This document shows, piece after piece, positions 63,641 through 64,000 of a stretch of DNA of 64,000 bases. The notes under the pieces were generated by a model, which had not been told where the DNA came from, made no database searches, and saw nothing but the letters and a program-made list of their open reading frames with translations. Both the position numbers and the translations under genes were made by a program. The stretch is from contig NC_088206.1 of assembly GCF_037126465.1 (NCBI RefSeq), positions 54,974,841-55,038,840 of the forward strand, read 5' to 3'. Source of the stretch: Ornithodoros turicata (taxonomy: Eukaryota > Arthropoda > Arachnida > Ixodida > Argasidae). Every line of letters begins with the position of its first letter. The stretch's first letter is position 1.

Positions 63641-64000
63641 CATCGAATAAATGCGCAAAATGCAAAGGACGCGGGCATAACTACTGGAGGCGACAATACG
63701 CGACTCGCAAAACATGTGGTGCCATCTGCAGGGCATTGCAAAGTAAACTCCGGTCTCACCACGCGCTTTTGAAACGTAGCACGCTGAAGGCCAATGAGAT
63801 CATTATCGCTCCTGACTTGTCTATTTGCCTATTACATTCCCTGGTGCCCCTCAGTTTCTTCATGAATCGTAATTCATAACTGTGTTCATGAGGAGCGTAT
63901 CTAGCCAAACTCTTAGGGCCAACATCACCATCATCACACCAAGTTACAACAGCGGAGAAAACATGATGTCTCAAATCATCAGGCAATCCAAGGAGATGTG
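63641..64000. other. Spacer, nothing recognised
   Basis: No recognisable feature. (CAT)n-like sequence at 63922-63937. Confidence 0.4.

Overview
This is eukaryotic, repeat-dominated DNA, most likely from an arthropod and, as an inference, a chelicerate such as a tick. The grounds are the absence of operons or dense coding, many small TIR transposons with mariner, hAT, pogo/Tigger, PIF/Harbinger and TTAA-type hallmarks, I-like and L1/Tx1-like LINE pieces, tRNA-derived SINEs, and CCTAA (TTAGG complement) pairs inside a satellite. No rRNA, mitochondrial or conserved host gene is present to fix the species. Almost every reading frame longer than 100 codons falls in low-complexity or transposon sequence. 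I see no confident host gene. The best candidates are a BED-finger exon-like ORF at 58640-58849 and an 82-residue ORF with one membrane segment at 57317-57565.

Layout. 1-10 kb: spacer with foldback elements of one abundant palindromic family (here MITE-A), a TTAA-flanked element (6854-7501) sitting at the end of a deleted mariner (7506-7909), and a hAT-like element with an 8-bp duplication (8453-9327). 10-12 kb: a 5'-truncated LINE with a 596-codon open reverse-transcriptase frame. 17-25 kb: two more hAT-like elements, an I-type LINE broken up by family B and SINE-tail insertions, and a 3.76-kb Mutator-like element (20683-24443) with 331-bp inverted repeats, a 9-bp duplication and captured hAT and LINE scraps. 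26-28 kb: a full-length but dead mariner (26811-28105) next to a MITE-A copy. 29.7-36.6 kb: SINEs, a mariner scrap, and pogo/Tigger elements, one with a readable transposase C-terminus.

36.6-40.6 kb is featureless spacer. 40.7-41.4 kb is a long foldback element. 42.57-45.50 kb is a longer TTAA element carrying about 16 units of a 76-bp satellite, inserted into the TTAA of a MITE-A terminal repeat. 45.5-57.1 kb is the densest nest: at least ten MITE-A copies plus families C, E, K, GGGTGTC-type foldbacks, a pogo-like element and a perfect 35-bp-arm palindrome. 57.6-60.8 kb holds two arrays of a 41-bp minisatellite, the BED-finger ORF, a PIF/Harbinger MITE and a LINE 3' end. 61.5-62.6 kb is a MITE-A copy followed by a fourth hAT-like element.

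The parts do not form a pathway. The window records serial, nested transposition, and target-site duplications allow parts of the order to be read (family C into MITE-A, TTAA element into MITE-A, mariner beside MITE-A). Family letters (MITE-A, B, C, E, F, G, K, S, repeat A) are labels used only here.
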